Shown here: one piece after another, positions 12,697 to 21,866 of the stretch
Layout: the number at the start of each line of letters is the position of its first letter
How positions within the stretch are numbered: the first letter of the stretch is position 1
Origin: an uncultured Lachnospiraceae bacterium
GTDB lineage: Bacteria; Bacillota; Clostridia; Lachnospirales; Lachnospiraceae
Length of the DNA: 23,219 nt
Direction: 5' to 3'
Assembly (NCBI GenBank): GCA_910576535.1
Contig: CAJTKK010000006.1
Coordinates: 1-23,219 of the forward strand
Position numbers and translations under genes: made by a program
Notes under the pieces: generated by a model
What the model was told of the DNA's origin: nothing
Seen by the model: the letters and a program-made list of their open reading frames with translations, nothing else
The model's database searches: none

Positions 12697-14250
12697 ATGG
12701 GAAAAATGAATTCTGTAATTGAAGAGTATATGGGGATGGTGTATGCTGTAGTCATTTTAGTTATTACGGGCGCGTGTATGTGTGCAGGGATTACATTTGG
12801 CCTATTGAAAGGACTGGGATTTTACCCGGCAGTATCTTGGGCGGCATTGGGGATTTTTATTTTGACTTGCCTTTTGTACTTTGTGTCGGGTTTGATTTTA
12901 ATTAAGAAAGCCTATGTAATAAATGAAATAACGGGGAAGAAGATGATAAAGCCCCGGATGCTAAAAACAGGAAAAATTTTTGTGCTAATTATCCTGCTGG
13001 TTCAGTTTAATTTTATTTCTTATTTGATTCCGTCCAAGGAGTTCTGGGCATATGCATTTTTCTTTGTGATATTGACAGCTCTTTTCCTGGATGTAAAAAT
13101 CGTATCTGCTGCGGCGGCCGGCATTGTGGTATCCGTTATCCTATCCAGCCTGATGAAAGCGGAAACTGTCTTACCTGTGTCAGGGCCGGACTTTATTCCT
13201 GAGCTGGTTATCCGTGTGATTTGCATTGCTTTGTCCTTATCCTGCATTATACTTATGACTTTTTTAACAAGCCATTTTCTCGTCAATGTAAAAGAGGACG
13301 AATTGGAAACCAATAATGCAAGGGTTCAGAATGTCATTACGAAAGCGGCTGATTTGACGGCAGAGTTGGTGAATGCCAGCGTTTCCCTTTCGGATATATC
13401 GAAAAATGAAAGTACGGCGGCAGAAAAATTAAATGCCACCAGTTCTTCGCTTTTATCAAACAGCAACGGGCTGATATTAAAAGCGCAGGAAAGCATGTCG
13501 AATCTGAATGAATTAAAGGAATCCGGCAGCCTGATGAATGATAATGTGGAAAAAGTAGGGCAGACGTCTCAGGATTTATTGGATAAATCCCAGGAAAACG
13601 AACAGCTTTTGAATCAGCTAAGGGTTATCAGCGGGCAAGTGATTTCATCAACGGACGATACTTTGAAGGTAGCGGCAAAACTGAATGAAGCAGTGCAGGA
13701 AATTGATATTACATTGCATGTAATTAGCGATATTTCGGAATCGACGAACTTGCTTGCCTTAAATGCATCTATTGAAGCGGCAAGAGCCGGTGAGGCGGGA
13801 AAAGGGTTTGCAGTCGTTGCGCAGGAGGTAAGAAAGCTTGCCAGCAATACACAGGAATCCCTTGTGGATGTACAAGGCGTGGTTGGCAGGATACAGGATA
13901 ATGTAAAAGAAATGTCATTGTTTATTGATGATAATGCGCAGAAACTTTCTGGCCAGAATGAAATGTTTTTGAAGACCTTTGAAAGTATGCAGCAGATGAT
14001 TGCATTGCTCAAACGTTCTATGGAGGACGTTTCTTCCATGAATGAGGTGCATAAGATGCAGGAGGATGTGATCCGTAAGACAGTTTTGATCAGCGAAGGC
14101 ATTGCGGAGAGCATTCAGGCTGAAAACGAAGAGTTTACTTATATTTCGGAAATGGTGGAGGGCAATACCGCGGATATTATGCAGATGACCGGGCTGGTAG
14201 ACAAGATGAACCATATGATTGAGGAAATGAACCGGCTTCTTAGTTTATAA
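12697..14250 (+). CDS. Methyl-accepting chemotaxis protein, multi-TM, no extracellular sensor domain
   Basis: A 517-aa chemoreceptor-type signal transducer. The N-terminal 200 residues form five or six hydrophobic segments (about 15-37, 45-69, 91-111, 116-150, 171-195) with only short loops, so there is no periplasmic/extracellular ligand domain of the usual kind. The rest is the cytoplasmic coiled-coil signalling domain, with the highly conserved hairpin tip E-S-T-N-L-L-A-L-N-A-S-I-E-A-A-R-A-G-E-A-G-K-G-F-A-V-V-A-Q-E-V near residues 348-378, which contacts CheA/CheW. No HAMP domain is clear. A polytopic membrane sensor could read membrane state or a lipophilic signal (inference). Start is ATG 12697 or 12706; both have only a weak AGGT-type ribosome site. 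No che genes are adjacent. Confidence 0.9.
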   Translation: MGKMNSVIEEYMGMVYAVVILVITGACMCAGITFGLLKGLGFYPAVSWAALGIFILTCLLYFVSGLILIKKAYVINEITGKKMIKPRMLKTGKIFVLIILLVQFNFISYLIPSKEFWAYAFFFVILTALFLDVKIVSAAAAGIVVSVILSSLMKAETVLPVSGPDFIPELVIRVICIALSLSCIILMTFLTSHFLVNVKEDELETNNARVQNVITKAADLTAELVNASVSLSDISKNESTAAEKLNATSSSLLSNSNGLILKAQESMSNLNELKESGSLMNDNVEKVGQTSQDLLDKSQENEQLLNQLRVISGQVISSTDDTLKVAAKLNEAVQEIDITLHVISDISESTNLLALNASIEAARAGEAGKGFAVVAQEVRKLASNTQESLVDVQGVVGRIQDNVKEMSLFIDDNAQKLSGQNEMFLKTFESMQQMIALLKRSMEDVSSMNEVHKMQEDVIRKTVLISEGIAESIQAENEEFTYISEMVEGNTADIMQMTGLVDKMNHMIEEMNRLLSL

Positions 14251-14302
14251 GGAAAAAATAGGGATAGGAGAGCATTCCGCTCAACGATCCCTATTTTTTT
14301 CC
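14251..14302. terminator. Bidirectional terminator between MCP and tail cassette
   Basis: GGAAAAAATAGGGAT (14251-14265) pairs with ATCCCTATTTTTTTCC (14287-14302); the inner GAGC/GCTC adds a second short stem. A- and T-runs lie in the arms, so it can serve the MCP gene on the plus strand and the convergent tail cassette on the minus strand. Nothing else is seen up to 14399. Confidence 0.85.
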
Positions 14303-14399
14303 TTTTACAATCTGGAAAGGTTTTCGGGGTCATGGATTCCGATAGGGAAGTCCCGGGATTTCCGGTGTGATTCCATATCATTTTGTGAAGCGGTTTCTA

Positions 14400-16910
14400 T
14401 TATGGGGCAGTTCCCGTTATCTTTTCTTTTAATTTTTCAATCTCCGCCTGCTGGATCTGAACCATCCGTATGAGCTGGGGGACGAATTTTGAATAATCCA
14501 GCCCTTCGCACTTCCCTTCCGCGTCAAACTGCACCGGGTACTGGTTGACCCCGGCGACTTCCTCGGCAATCAGGCCCATGCAGCATGTCCCGTCCTCTTC
14601 ATTGATGTAGTCATACATGACCGGGCGGTACTGCATAACCTGCATGGCCATTTCATCGGGGAGGGGCAGGATGTTTTTCTTGTACCTCCTTGACGACTGC
14701 TGGGTGAATGCGGACGCATACATAGGCGCCCATGCCGTGTTTGCATAGTTCCTGGACTGCAGGGCGTTGGACTGCATGTTTATATTGGAACTCTGGCTTT
14801 TAATGGCAACGCCGCCTGTTTCCAGGCTTATGGAATGCCCCGGGTAATTCATCCCGCCGATCGCATTGGCCGCTATAAACCCGACATTGAGGTTCCCGGT
14901 GAGGCTTCCCCCCTTGGAGGGGAGGAACGGCAGGGAAGAGACATCCCGGCACTGCATTTTCTTGTCATTTAGGACAACCAGGCAGGCGCCGCTGTTGTTT
15001 TTTGTCCCGAAGTCAGGCACATAGCCGTTCAGTTTGGAGGAATCGGCGGCTTTGCCGCCGGAAGCCAGAGCGCCGATGCTTGCAGGGGTAAGGTTGACGT
15101 TCCCGCTGGTATGGTAGGATGATTCCGCGCCCCCTTTCACCCCGGTAAGGGAATTCGTGTTTACCTGCGCCCCCGGGCTTATCCCGGCAAGCTTGCTTAC
15201 ATAGGATTTGCTCATGATGCCGTCTTTGTCCACGGTTGCGACGGGGTATGTGGTGTTGGAGTCGGGGACGCTTGTCTCCGATCCGTCGCTGCCTGTCAGT
15301 TTGATAGCGTCCCCGGTTTTTGACAGCCGGTAAGTGACCTGCCGGGAGCTGCCGGGCGTGAACCCAAGGGCCTGTATGATATCGTTTTCTGTGATGCCGC
15401 CCCATGCATAGACCCCGGCTTCGGCGGTGGCCTTCAGGTACTTCCCATTGTTTGCTGTCCCGTTTGCCGGTATATGCCTGTTCCCGTCCGAAGACGGGTG
15501 GACATAGGCGTCCGGGAGCGTCACTTCATAAGTCTCCACCCCTGTTATATGCCCTTTCGCATCGCTGGTTACGGATTTTACGGATGCAAACGACCTGCCG
15601 TGCCCTGGCGATATGGCAAGGCTTGCATCCAGCCTGGGTATGTCCCTATGGGTTATGGATATGGAACTTCCTGACTGGCTGCACAGGATATGCCCGCTGT
15701 CACCCATGGCCCCGGTAATGGCGCCGTTGATATTAGTCTGCGCCACGCACCAGTCAGAGTCGGAATTGCCGGAACCGTCCCTGTCAGCAAGGGCAATAAT
15801 CAGGTCGCCGGTTTCGCATACCTGCCCGGCATATGTGCCGCTGGACACAGCCCGGTAAGTCCATCCTGTCCGGTATGTGGACGGCAGCGCGGAAACAGTC
15901 CCGCCTGACCCGATCGTGCCTTTTATGATCATGGCGTCACTGGCGGCAACGGCGGCGCTCACGGAGGATTGGACAAAGGAAGTGGTGGCAATCTGGTCTG
16001 TATTTGTGCCTGCCGGGGCGGTCGGGGCTTTGGGGCATCCTTTCAGGGACGGGTTTGCAAGGTCGGCTTTCCGCTTTTCGGCGCTGGATGCCCTTTCTAT
16101 TTCCGCATCCAGCGCGTCCATGATTTCCTCTTCGGAACGCATGGCCCGCCCGCTTTCGGACGCGATGCTGTTTTCCATGGCGGTTTCCCTGCCTGTGGCC
16201 CGGGCGATTTCATCCGACAGCCTGTCGTTGACTGTCTTTACGCTCCTGGGGGTAGCGGCGGTTGCAACGGATTCGCTGGTCACGCTGTCAGTGAGCCGGG
16301 TAATGCCTTTGCTGTCTGTGTCTGCTTCGTAGAGTTCGGAGACAGGGATTTTCGCATTGCTGTCCAGGCTTGGGACGCCCCCGGCAATGCCCTTGTCTTC
16401 CGCCAGGACAAAATGATGGGAATCAAGCTTGCCCTGCAGGTCTTCCGTGGCATGGATGCACCTGTCTGTTGCAGATTCGCACCGGATGGTCATGTTCGTC
16501 AGCGCGCTGAATTCGTCCGTGCTTTCAATTGCATCGTCAGGGATGCAGCTTTCCGTGATCTGGAAGTACAGGGGCATGGTGGATATGAGCTGGGACTGGT
16601 TTATGTTATAGATTAAAAATTCCGCTTTTGCATTGCCCGGCCTTGCAGTCATGTTTTCGCTTATGGCAACGAGTACGGAACCGTCTTCATTTACGGCAAT
16701 GCTGTCTTCATATATGTATCTGCCGTCCGGCTTCAGGTATTTCAGGCGCACGGTCATATCCGAAGGGTTTACCGCAAAAGGCTCGCCGCAGTCTGCAAAA
16801 TAGACTTGTATGGCACGGGAACCTTTGTCGTATTGCTTTAACTGGATTGTCTGGTAATCTTTATGTGAGAAATCTAAAAAAAGAGTTGTCATAATATTGA
16901 TGTCGGACAT
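14400..16910 (-). CDS. Phage tail fibre / baseplate upper protein: BppU-like N-terminus, S74 chaperone C-terminus
   Basis: An 836-aa host-binding fibre. Residues about 1-150 match the BppU_N-type module that docks to the phage baseplate (T-T-L-F-L-D-F, then R-A-I-Q-V-Y-F, then M-T-V-R-L-K-Y-L-K-P-D-G). The middle is a repetitive fibre shaft with tail-fibre phrases such as I-T-R-L-T-D-S-V and Q-I-A-T-T-S-F-V-Q-S. The last 98 residues are a peptidase S74 intramolecular chaperone: Ser739 in S-S-R-R-Y-K-K-N-I with Lys744, then L-I-A-E-E-V, and a closing coiled coil I-Q-Q-A-E-I-E-K-L-K-E-K-I. S74 domains help trimer folding and cut themselves off before the Ser. The start has GGAAAGG/GGCGGGA upstream. 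It is last in the cassette, 17 bases after the 74-aa gene. Confidence 0.88.
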   Translation of the reverse strand: MSDINIMTTLFLDFSHKDYQTIQLKQYDKGSRAIQVYFADCGEPFAVNPSDMTVRLKYLKPDGRYIYEDSIAVNEDGSVLVAISENMTARPGNAKAEFLIYNINQSQLISTMPLYFQITESCIPDDAIESTDEFSALTNMTIRCESATDRCIHATEDLQGKLDSHHFVLAEDKGIAGGVPSLDSNAKIPVSELYEADTDSKGITRLTDSVTSESVATAATPRSVKTVNDRLSDEIARATGRETAMENSIASESGRAMRSEEEIMDALDAEIERASSAEKRKADLANPSLKGCPKAPTAPAGTNTDQIATTSFVQSSVSAAVAASDAMIIKGTIGSGGTVSALPSTYRTGWTYRAVSSGTYAGQVCETGDLIIALADRDGSGNSDSDWCVAQTNINGAITGAMGDSGHILCSQSGSSISITHRDIPRLDASLAISPGHGRSFASVKSVTSDAKGHITGVETYEVTLPDAYVHPSSDGNRHIPANGTANNGKYLKATAEAGVYAWGGITENDIIQALGFTPGSSRQVTYRLSKTGDAIKLTGSDGSETSVPDSNTTYPVATVDKDGIMSKSYVSKLAGISPGAQVNTNSLTGVKGGAESSYHTSGNVNLTPASIGALASGGKAADSSKLNGYVPDFGTKNNSGACLVVLNDKKMQCRDVSSLPFLPSKGGSLTGNLNVGFIAANAIGGMNYPGHSISLETGGVAIKSQSSNINMQSNALQSRNYANTAWAPMYASAFTQQSSRRYKKNILPLPDEMAMQVMQYRPVMYDYINEEDGTCCMGLIAEEVAGVNQYPVQFDAEGKCEGLDYSKFVPQLIRMVQIQQAEIEKLKEKITGTAP

Positions 16911-16927
16911 TTCAAATCCCGCCTTTC

Positions 16928-17152
16928 CTAATTATTTTCATCTTTTACGGTTCCTGAAACGTCCCCGCCCTGTGCATGTGCCGCCTGCTCCTGGAGCTTC
17001 CGGTTCGTTTCATTTGCCGCAACCGCGTTCAGCCCGTCAAAAACCTCCCTGCACACGTAAGAAGAGACGACAGGGGGAAGCCCTGATTCATTGATTGCTT
17101 TTATCAAATCCTGTTTCAGTTCGTAAATGATGATTTCTATGCTTTTTTCCAT
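16928..17152 (-). CDS. Small protein of the tail cassette, function unknown
   Basis: A 74-aa protein starting immediately after the stop of the long tail protein (ATG directly abuts its TAA) with AAAGGATGG upstream. The first half is helical and amphipathic (I-E-I-I-I-Y-E-L-K-Q-D-L-I-K-A-I-N-E-S-G-L-P-P-V-V), and the second is glutamine/alanine-rich and ends in an acidic tail (V-K-D-E-N-N). Its place between two tail-tip genes suggests a small chaperone or adaptor, or a regulator of assembly; I do not recognise a family. Confidence 0.7.
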   Translation of the reverse strand: MEKSIEIIIYELKQDLIKAINESGLPPVVSSYVCREVFDGLNAVAANETNRKLQEQAAHAQGGDVSGTVKDENN

Positions 17153-20100
17153 TTAGCCCATCCTTTCTTTTAAGATATTTATTTCTTTGCCCAGTCCGCG
17201 GATCATGTCCATCTGGGCCTGGACGGTTCGGATCAGGGGTGCAATAAATTCCTCATACCGCAGGCCATAGATAGATCCCCCGTCTTTTTTTGATTTTACC
17301 AGCCCCCCGAAGTCTTCCGGGTTTATCCCGAGCCTTTCCATGCATTCTTCAACGTCCTGGGCAACCAGCCCGTAATGGGTGCGCCCGGAGTCCCCGGAAT
17401 TCAGCTTGTACGACACTGGATGGAGCGACATTGTGAAATCGACGGATAGGCTGCTGTCAAGCGGGCGTATGGAATTCTTTTCCTTCCTGTCGGATGTGAC
17501 AGCGATGGGGCTGGAGCTGTATATCTGCCCCCATGGATGGGTCGGGGAGCCGAGTTCCACCAGATGGGTTCCGGGGGCTTCGGGGTACAGCCTCCATCTT
17601 TCCTCCAAAACGCCGAGCGTCGCCTGGAAACCTTCGCTGCTCCCCCCGAAGGTGATTCCCTGGGGGTTCCCCTTGATGAAGGCGCCTGCCGGGCCGCCCC
17701 AGGATAAGGGGACGCCGTAGGGGAGGGGGAGTTCTTTGTTTTTCTCCATGTATTTATCTGACAGTTTAACGCCGGCTTCTTTCAGAATAGAGGCGTCTAT
17801 GACAGCGGTATGTATGTAGTCCTGCGTTATGCTTGTTTTAGCTTCCGCAGTGACAGTGAGGCTGTCTGCCGAATCAGGGTTCCCTGGATATCCGGAACTT
17901 TCTGAATAAAAATAAATGCCGCAGTTGGTTATATCCAGGCATCTGCTGGAGTATAACGTGCCGTCCGTTTTCCTATACTGGGTGTGTTTTTGTCTGAACA
18001 AGGAAGTTTCTGTCAATTTAATCCAGGTATCTTTGCAGTCTTCCAATTCAAACGGAGTCCTTCCGAAACCTATGAAACTTTCCAGTGTTTCCTTGAAATT
18101 GTCGCTTTCGTGTTCATTGGACAGGCGCATTTCTTTCCCGTTTATTCTGTCACCGGTCAGGTTTTCGCAGTCAACGGAGCCGGCTTTGATGCCCATTGCG
18201 TTGATGTATGCCGCAGTTACCGTGTCTTTTGTTATCTGCACTAAGGCTTTTTTGGCATCGCCGCTGACGGTTAACCCGCTGCAGTTGACCCGGCCGGAGA
18301 AATAGCCGTCCCCGTTTTTGTCGATGGACAGGACGGGGGATGCCCCTTTTTCGACGGAGAGGACGTAATTGCTTTGCGGGGAAATATTGACGGAACAGCC
18401 GCCGTTGCTTACGCTTAACGAACCTTTGAAATGCCCGTTGCCGTCTGAATCGAAGGAAAGGACATCGGAGCTTTTGTTCGATATGGCAAATAGCTGCCTG
18501 CTGCGGGGGTTGATCTTTACCGTGTTTACCCCGTTTGTGACCGTAAGCCCGTCCCCGTCAAACTTAAGCGTCTGGTCATGGTTGTATATCCCGAGCTGTT
18601 TCCCGAGCAGGAGTTCCCCGACGATGGCGTTCCCGATTATCCCGTAAGTTTCCGCGTACCCTCCTGTCACGGGATCCTGGTATATGTAATTGCCGACGGC
18701 CGTTTTGACAGTCCGGAAATCATCGGATGTGATGGCGATGGTGTTATTGATGATTTTCAGCTTTTTGTCTGAAAACCTGTCCAGGATATCGTCGTATTCC
18801 TGGCAGAGTATGCCGTGCGAGTCGATAATGATATTCTGCTCCTTGGAGTTTTTGATCATCAGGGTGGTTGCGTCAAGCCCGTTCTCGTACCAGCCGTTTA
18901 CGGCCGCGGTAATTTTATCGTTCCTGGATACCTGGTTGGAGATGGAAGGGTATGAGGAAGCGATGCTCTGCGCTTTGTCCAGTATGTCCTTTATGTCGCT
19001 GGACGCATTGCTGCTTTTGCATGCCGTGGAAAATTCAACGGAAATCTTTCCGGTTTCATCCGCCGAATAGGAGATTTCCAGTTTCAGTATCCTCAGCTTA
19101 TAGACTTCCCCGTTGATTTCCGCGCGGATCCAGTTGCCGAGCTTTACTTTGCCGTGCAGGGGCTGGAATTCGTCCATGAGGAACAGGTTATGCAGCGTGG
19201 CTGTTATGGTATGCTGGCCCCGGCAGGCTTTGCGCAGTTCTTTTTCCGCGTTTTCCACCAGCGTGCCGGCATGGGAGAGAAGCGCGGAATCCGACAGCCC
19301 GTCCGAAATATAATTCTGGTTTACATATTTGTCCTCCCTCCGGTATGCGCAGAATGCCTTCCATAAATCGTTGCCCAGATAATCCGCGAAATTCAGCGAT
19401 TTCTGCATTTCTGCCTTGTTTTTTTCATACTGGCCGCGCAGACGTTCCCATTCATTGATGGCGGACTGCCTTAATCCTATTTCGGATTCGACTGTTTTCA
19501 GCAGCCCGTAATATTTCGTATACAGCGGGTAGGCGGGGGAAGGGCTGCCGGAGCATCCGGCCTGCACAAGGACGTCAAGGCATGATTCGTAGGCTGAACG
19601 GAAATGAAGCAGCGGGTTCAGCCCGTAAAGGGTGTAGTCGTAGTCTTTGTCAAAAATGTTTTCTTTGCTTAATGCTTTTTCAATTTTCTGCTGTATGTAT
19701 GCCAGGAGGTCTTCCGTGACGGTCAGTAAGATGCTGCTGCTGTTTTCCGCAGCGTCGGAATCGCTGTCCACGGATTTTACCGTGAATTTGCCGCTCCATA
19801 CATGTCTCTGTGCATTGTAGGAGGATTCCTTGATGTCCGCTTCGTAGCCCGGCGACATAAAAACCCTGATATAGGACCTTATGGCATTGTCTACCGTGTT
19901 TTTTGTGGCGGAGGACAGCCTGGCGACCCCGATGCTGCCCAATTGGGCTGCGGTGAGCCTGGCAAGTTCCTTTTTTGCATCGGTGCCGCCTGTTTCAGGG
20001 GAAGGCATCATGCCGGAAGTGAAATACTGTATTTTATCTATGGCATGGTACAGGCTTAACATATTCTGCCTGTATTGTTCCTTTTTGGAATCGTAAAGCG

Positions 20101-21043
20101 CGTGGTAGGACAGGATCCTGTCCTTAAGGCCTGCCGGCATGTCGCCGTACTGCCCGCTGGAGAACATGTACAGGTAGGGCGTGCCGTTGGGGTTTACGGC
20201 GGACACCATGTCCGTTATGGTGTCGTCCCCGCCGCATACTTTAAAGCAGTTTTTGACCGCATCCTTCCTGGAGTCCAGTTTGATTTCGTCGGAAAGGTTC
20301 CCGGAGCAGATGTAAACGTTTGTGTCTTCCCCGTACCCCTTTGTTATGCTTTGGCTGCCGCATTTGGGGCATCCCCCCTCAAAATCCCCCCGGTAGCCGC
20401 AGCCGCTGCATGTGCTGTTTAAATCGTACAATGAAATGGAGCGGTGCGCGGAGTCGTATTTTACAAGGCACCCTATTTCCCCTGATAGGGTAGACCGCAG
20501 GAAATCGTCAATGTTTTCCCCGTCGATGGAAAATGTCCTTTGCAGGCCCGCGATGCTGCCGTCCACGTGGGCGATTGTGTAATGGGGCGCTTTATCCTTT
20601 AAAATGCGGTGGAGCAGGGATGCGCCGGGGTTTTCTGTGTCATATATTACTGTTGGGGTGTAATCGTCCCGTGCGATGTCGGCTTCCGAATTGATTTCCA
20701 TGCCGTACAGGTTTAACTGGCTGAGCTCCGATTCGCATAAGGTCTGCCCCGTAACGTTTTTGTATATGGCTTCCCCGTCTGTTTCAGAGACTTCTATCTC
20801 ATAATATTCCCCGTAATCCGGCACATAGACGAGCTTTAAGCCCGCTATGCTGTCATAGATCCTGTTCAAAGCCCCGTCCTCCGGCTTATAGACCGTGAAG
20901 GAGATTTCCCCCGGGTTCGTCATCTGGAAGGAACCCCGGAAATCATAGACGGGGTAAATCTCGCCGATCCTTTTCTGGTCCCTGGAGCATAGGATGACCT
21001 GGGGGTTTTCCGTTTTTTTGGTTATGTTAAAAATATTAGGCAT
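17153..21043 (-). CDS. Tail-associated (Tal/prophage endopeptidase-like) tail-tip protein with zinc ribbon and S74 C-terminus
   Basis: A 1296-aa protein. The N-terminal 400 residues resemble the gp27-like hub/Tal domain of siphophage tail tips (Y-D-F-R-G-S-F-Q-M-T-N-P-G-E-I-S-F-T-V, then L-V-Y-V-P-D-Y-G-E-Y-Y-E-I). A C-x2-C...C-x2-C zinc ribbon (Cys212, 215, 225, 228) is inserted in that region. A long coiled and beta-rich part follows, with repeats of the form S-F-D-S-D-G-N-G-H-F-K-G-S-L and S-I-D-K-N-G-D-G-Y-F-S-G-R. The end is an S74 chaperone (Ser1184 in S-D-R-K-E-K-N-S-I, Lys1189, then G-L-V-A-Q-D-V-E). Start 21043 is preferred for AAAGGGG at 21049-21055; an ATG at 21058 overlaps the preceding stop as ATGA but lacks a ribosome site. 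No catalytic endopeptidase motif was identified. Confidence 0.85.
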   Translation of the reverse strand: MPNIFNITKKTENPQVILCSRDQKRIGEIYPVYDFRGSFQMTNPGEISFTVYKPEDGALNRIYDSIAGLKLVYVPDYGEYYEIEVSETDGEAIYKNVTGQTLCESELSQLNLYGMEINSEADIARDDYTPTVIYDTENPGASLLHRILKDKAPHYTIAHVDGSIAGLQRTFSIDGENIDDFLRSTLSGEIGCLVKYDSAHRSISLYDLNSTCSGCGYRGDFEGGCPKCGSQSITKGYGEDTNVYICSGNLSDEIKLDSRKDAVKNCFKVCGGDDTITDMVSAVNPNGTPYLYMFSSGQYGDMPAGLKDRILSYHALYDSKKEQYRQNMLSLYHAIDKIQYFTSGMMPSPETGGTDAKKELARLTAAQLGSIGVARLSSATKNTVDNAIRSYIRVFMSPGYEADIKESSYNAQRHVWSGKFTVKSVDSDSDAAENSSSILLTVTEDLLAYIQQKIEKALSKENIFDKDYDYTLYGLNPLLHFRSAYESCLDVLVQAGCSGSPSPAYPLYTKYYGLLKTVESEIGLRQSAINEWERLRGQYEKNKAEMQKSLNFADYLGNDLWKAFCAYRREDKYVNQNYISDGLSDSALLSHAGTLVENAEKELRKACRGQHTITATLHNLFLMDEFQPLHGKVKLGNWIRAEINGEVYKLRILKLEISYSADETGKISVEFSTACKSSNASSDIKDILDKAQSIASSYPSISNQVSRNDKITAAVNGWYENGLDATTLMIKNSKEQNIIIDSHGILCQEYDDILDRFSDKKLKIINNTIAITSDDFRTVKTAVGNYIYQDPVTGGYAETYGIIGNAIVGELLLGKQLGIYNHDQTLKFDGDGLTVTNGVNTVKINPRSRQLFAISNKSSDVLSFDSDGNGHFKGSLSVSNGGCSVNISPQSNYVLSVEKGASPVLSIDKNGDGYFSGRVNCSGLTVSGDAKKALVQITKDTVTAAYINAMGIKAGSVDCENLTGDRINGKEMRLSNEHESDNFKETLESFIGFGRTPFELEDCKDTWIKLTETSLFRQKHTQYRKTDGTLYSSRCLDITNCGIYFYSESSGYPGNPDSADSLTVTAEAKTSITQDYIHTAVIDASILKEAGVKLSDKYMEKNKELPLPYGVPLSWGGPAGAFIKGNPQGITFGGSSEGFQATLGVLEERWRLYPEAPGTHLVELGSPTHPWGQIYSSSPIAVTSDRKEKNSIRPLDSSLSVDFTMSLHPVSYKLNSGDSGRTHYGLVAQDVEECMERLGINPEDFGGLVKSKKDGGSIYGLRYEEFIAPLIRTVQAQMDMIRGLGKEINILKERMG

Positions 21044-21054
21044 GATATCCCCTT

Positions 21055-21864
21055 TCATACGCCGACTTTTGCAACCGGCGAATATTTCATTTTAAAATTA
21101 ATGTCCAGGCTTGTTTCCAGCCTGTTGATTTTATTTTCGTATGTGCCGCCGATCCTCAGCCATCCAAAGTTAAAATAATTTATGACCTCATCCCCCCGGA
21201 CGGAAGACGAGATGATGCGGCTGGCGCAGTCCATGATAATTTTTTCGTCTTTCAGGCACCCTTTTATTTCCGCCGTTTTGTGTACTGTCCGGTTGCTGAT
21301 CCTTAAGTCGCCGTCCTCCAGGCATATGATTTCCACGTAAGGGTATATGTCGCATATTTCATCAGACAGGTTAGGGACTGCATATATCCTGTTTTTTGTC
21401 ATCCGGGGGAATGCATTGGAGACTTCGTCAAGATAGCCGAAGGGCTTGTCCGTTATGACTGTCAGTTCATACCCTATGCAGTTGCCTGCAAATTCAATTT
21501 TCTTTGTATTGATATATGCATGGAAGCTTATGTTGGAATAATTGCTGTCAACAAGTTTGAAAGTATGGTAGCCGTCATTCCGGTTCAGCCATCTGTTCAG
21601 GTCCCTTTGTTCCAGCACGGATATATATGACCCGCGCGGGTCTGAACTGTGGCTTTTTTTGCATATGTGGAAGGTGAAGGTAAGGGGTTCCTTATATTTG
21701 GATGCAATATGCTTATCCGTATGGGAACCGGTGGAATGCACTGTGGAAAATTCTATGTCAGCCCCGTTCTGCACGGATTCCATCCCGGAGCCTTGGTCTA
21801 TCCTGCATACGAAGTATCCTTTTGAGCTTGCGTAATCGTTACAGAACTGAAAGTCGATAAACAT
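21055..21864 (-). CDS. Distal tail protein (Dit-like / siphovirus tail component)
   Basis: A 269-aa protein fitting the Dit family that joins the tail tube to the tail tip and fibres. The N-terminal half carries the typical early phrases (F-I-D-F-Q-F-C-N-D-Y-A-S-S-K-G-Y, then E-F-S-T-V-H-S-T-G-S-H, then P-L-T-F-T-F-H-I-C), L-N-R-W-L-N after residue 90, and Y-E-L-T-V-I-T-D-K-P-F-G-Y near 140, the end of the belt domain. The C-terminal half is a beta-rich galectin-like region ending W-L-R-I-G-G-T-Y-E-N. The ribosome site AGGAGG is about eight bases upstream. Its order Dit, then Tal, then fibre is the standard siphophage tail-tip order, which supports both this call and the next gene's. Confidence 0.8.
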   Translation of the reverse strand: MFIDFQFCNDYASSKGYFVCRIDQGSGMESVQNGADIEFSTVHSTGSHTDKHIASKYKEPLTFTFHICKKSHSSDPRGSYISVLEQRDLNRWLNRNDGYHTFKLVDSNYSNISFHAYINTKKIEFAGNCIGYELTVITDKPFGYLDEVSNAFPRMTKNRIYAVPNLSDEICDIYPYVEIICLEDGDLRISNRTVHKTAEIKGCLKDEKIIMDCASRIISSSVRGDEVINYFNFGWLRIGGTYENKINRLETSLDINFKMKYSPVAKVGV

Positions 21865-21866
21865 AC

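Noticed and set aside
14400..16910. Long open frames on the plus strand opposite the fibre and Tal genes (e.g. 15969-16616)
   Set aside because: They mirror codon bias of the minus-strand genes, lack ribosome sites and family patterns, and are shadows.
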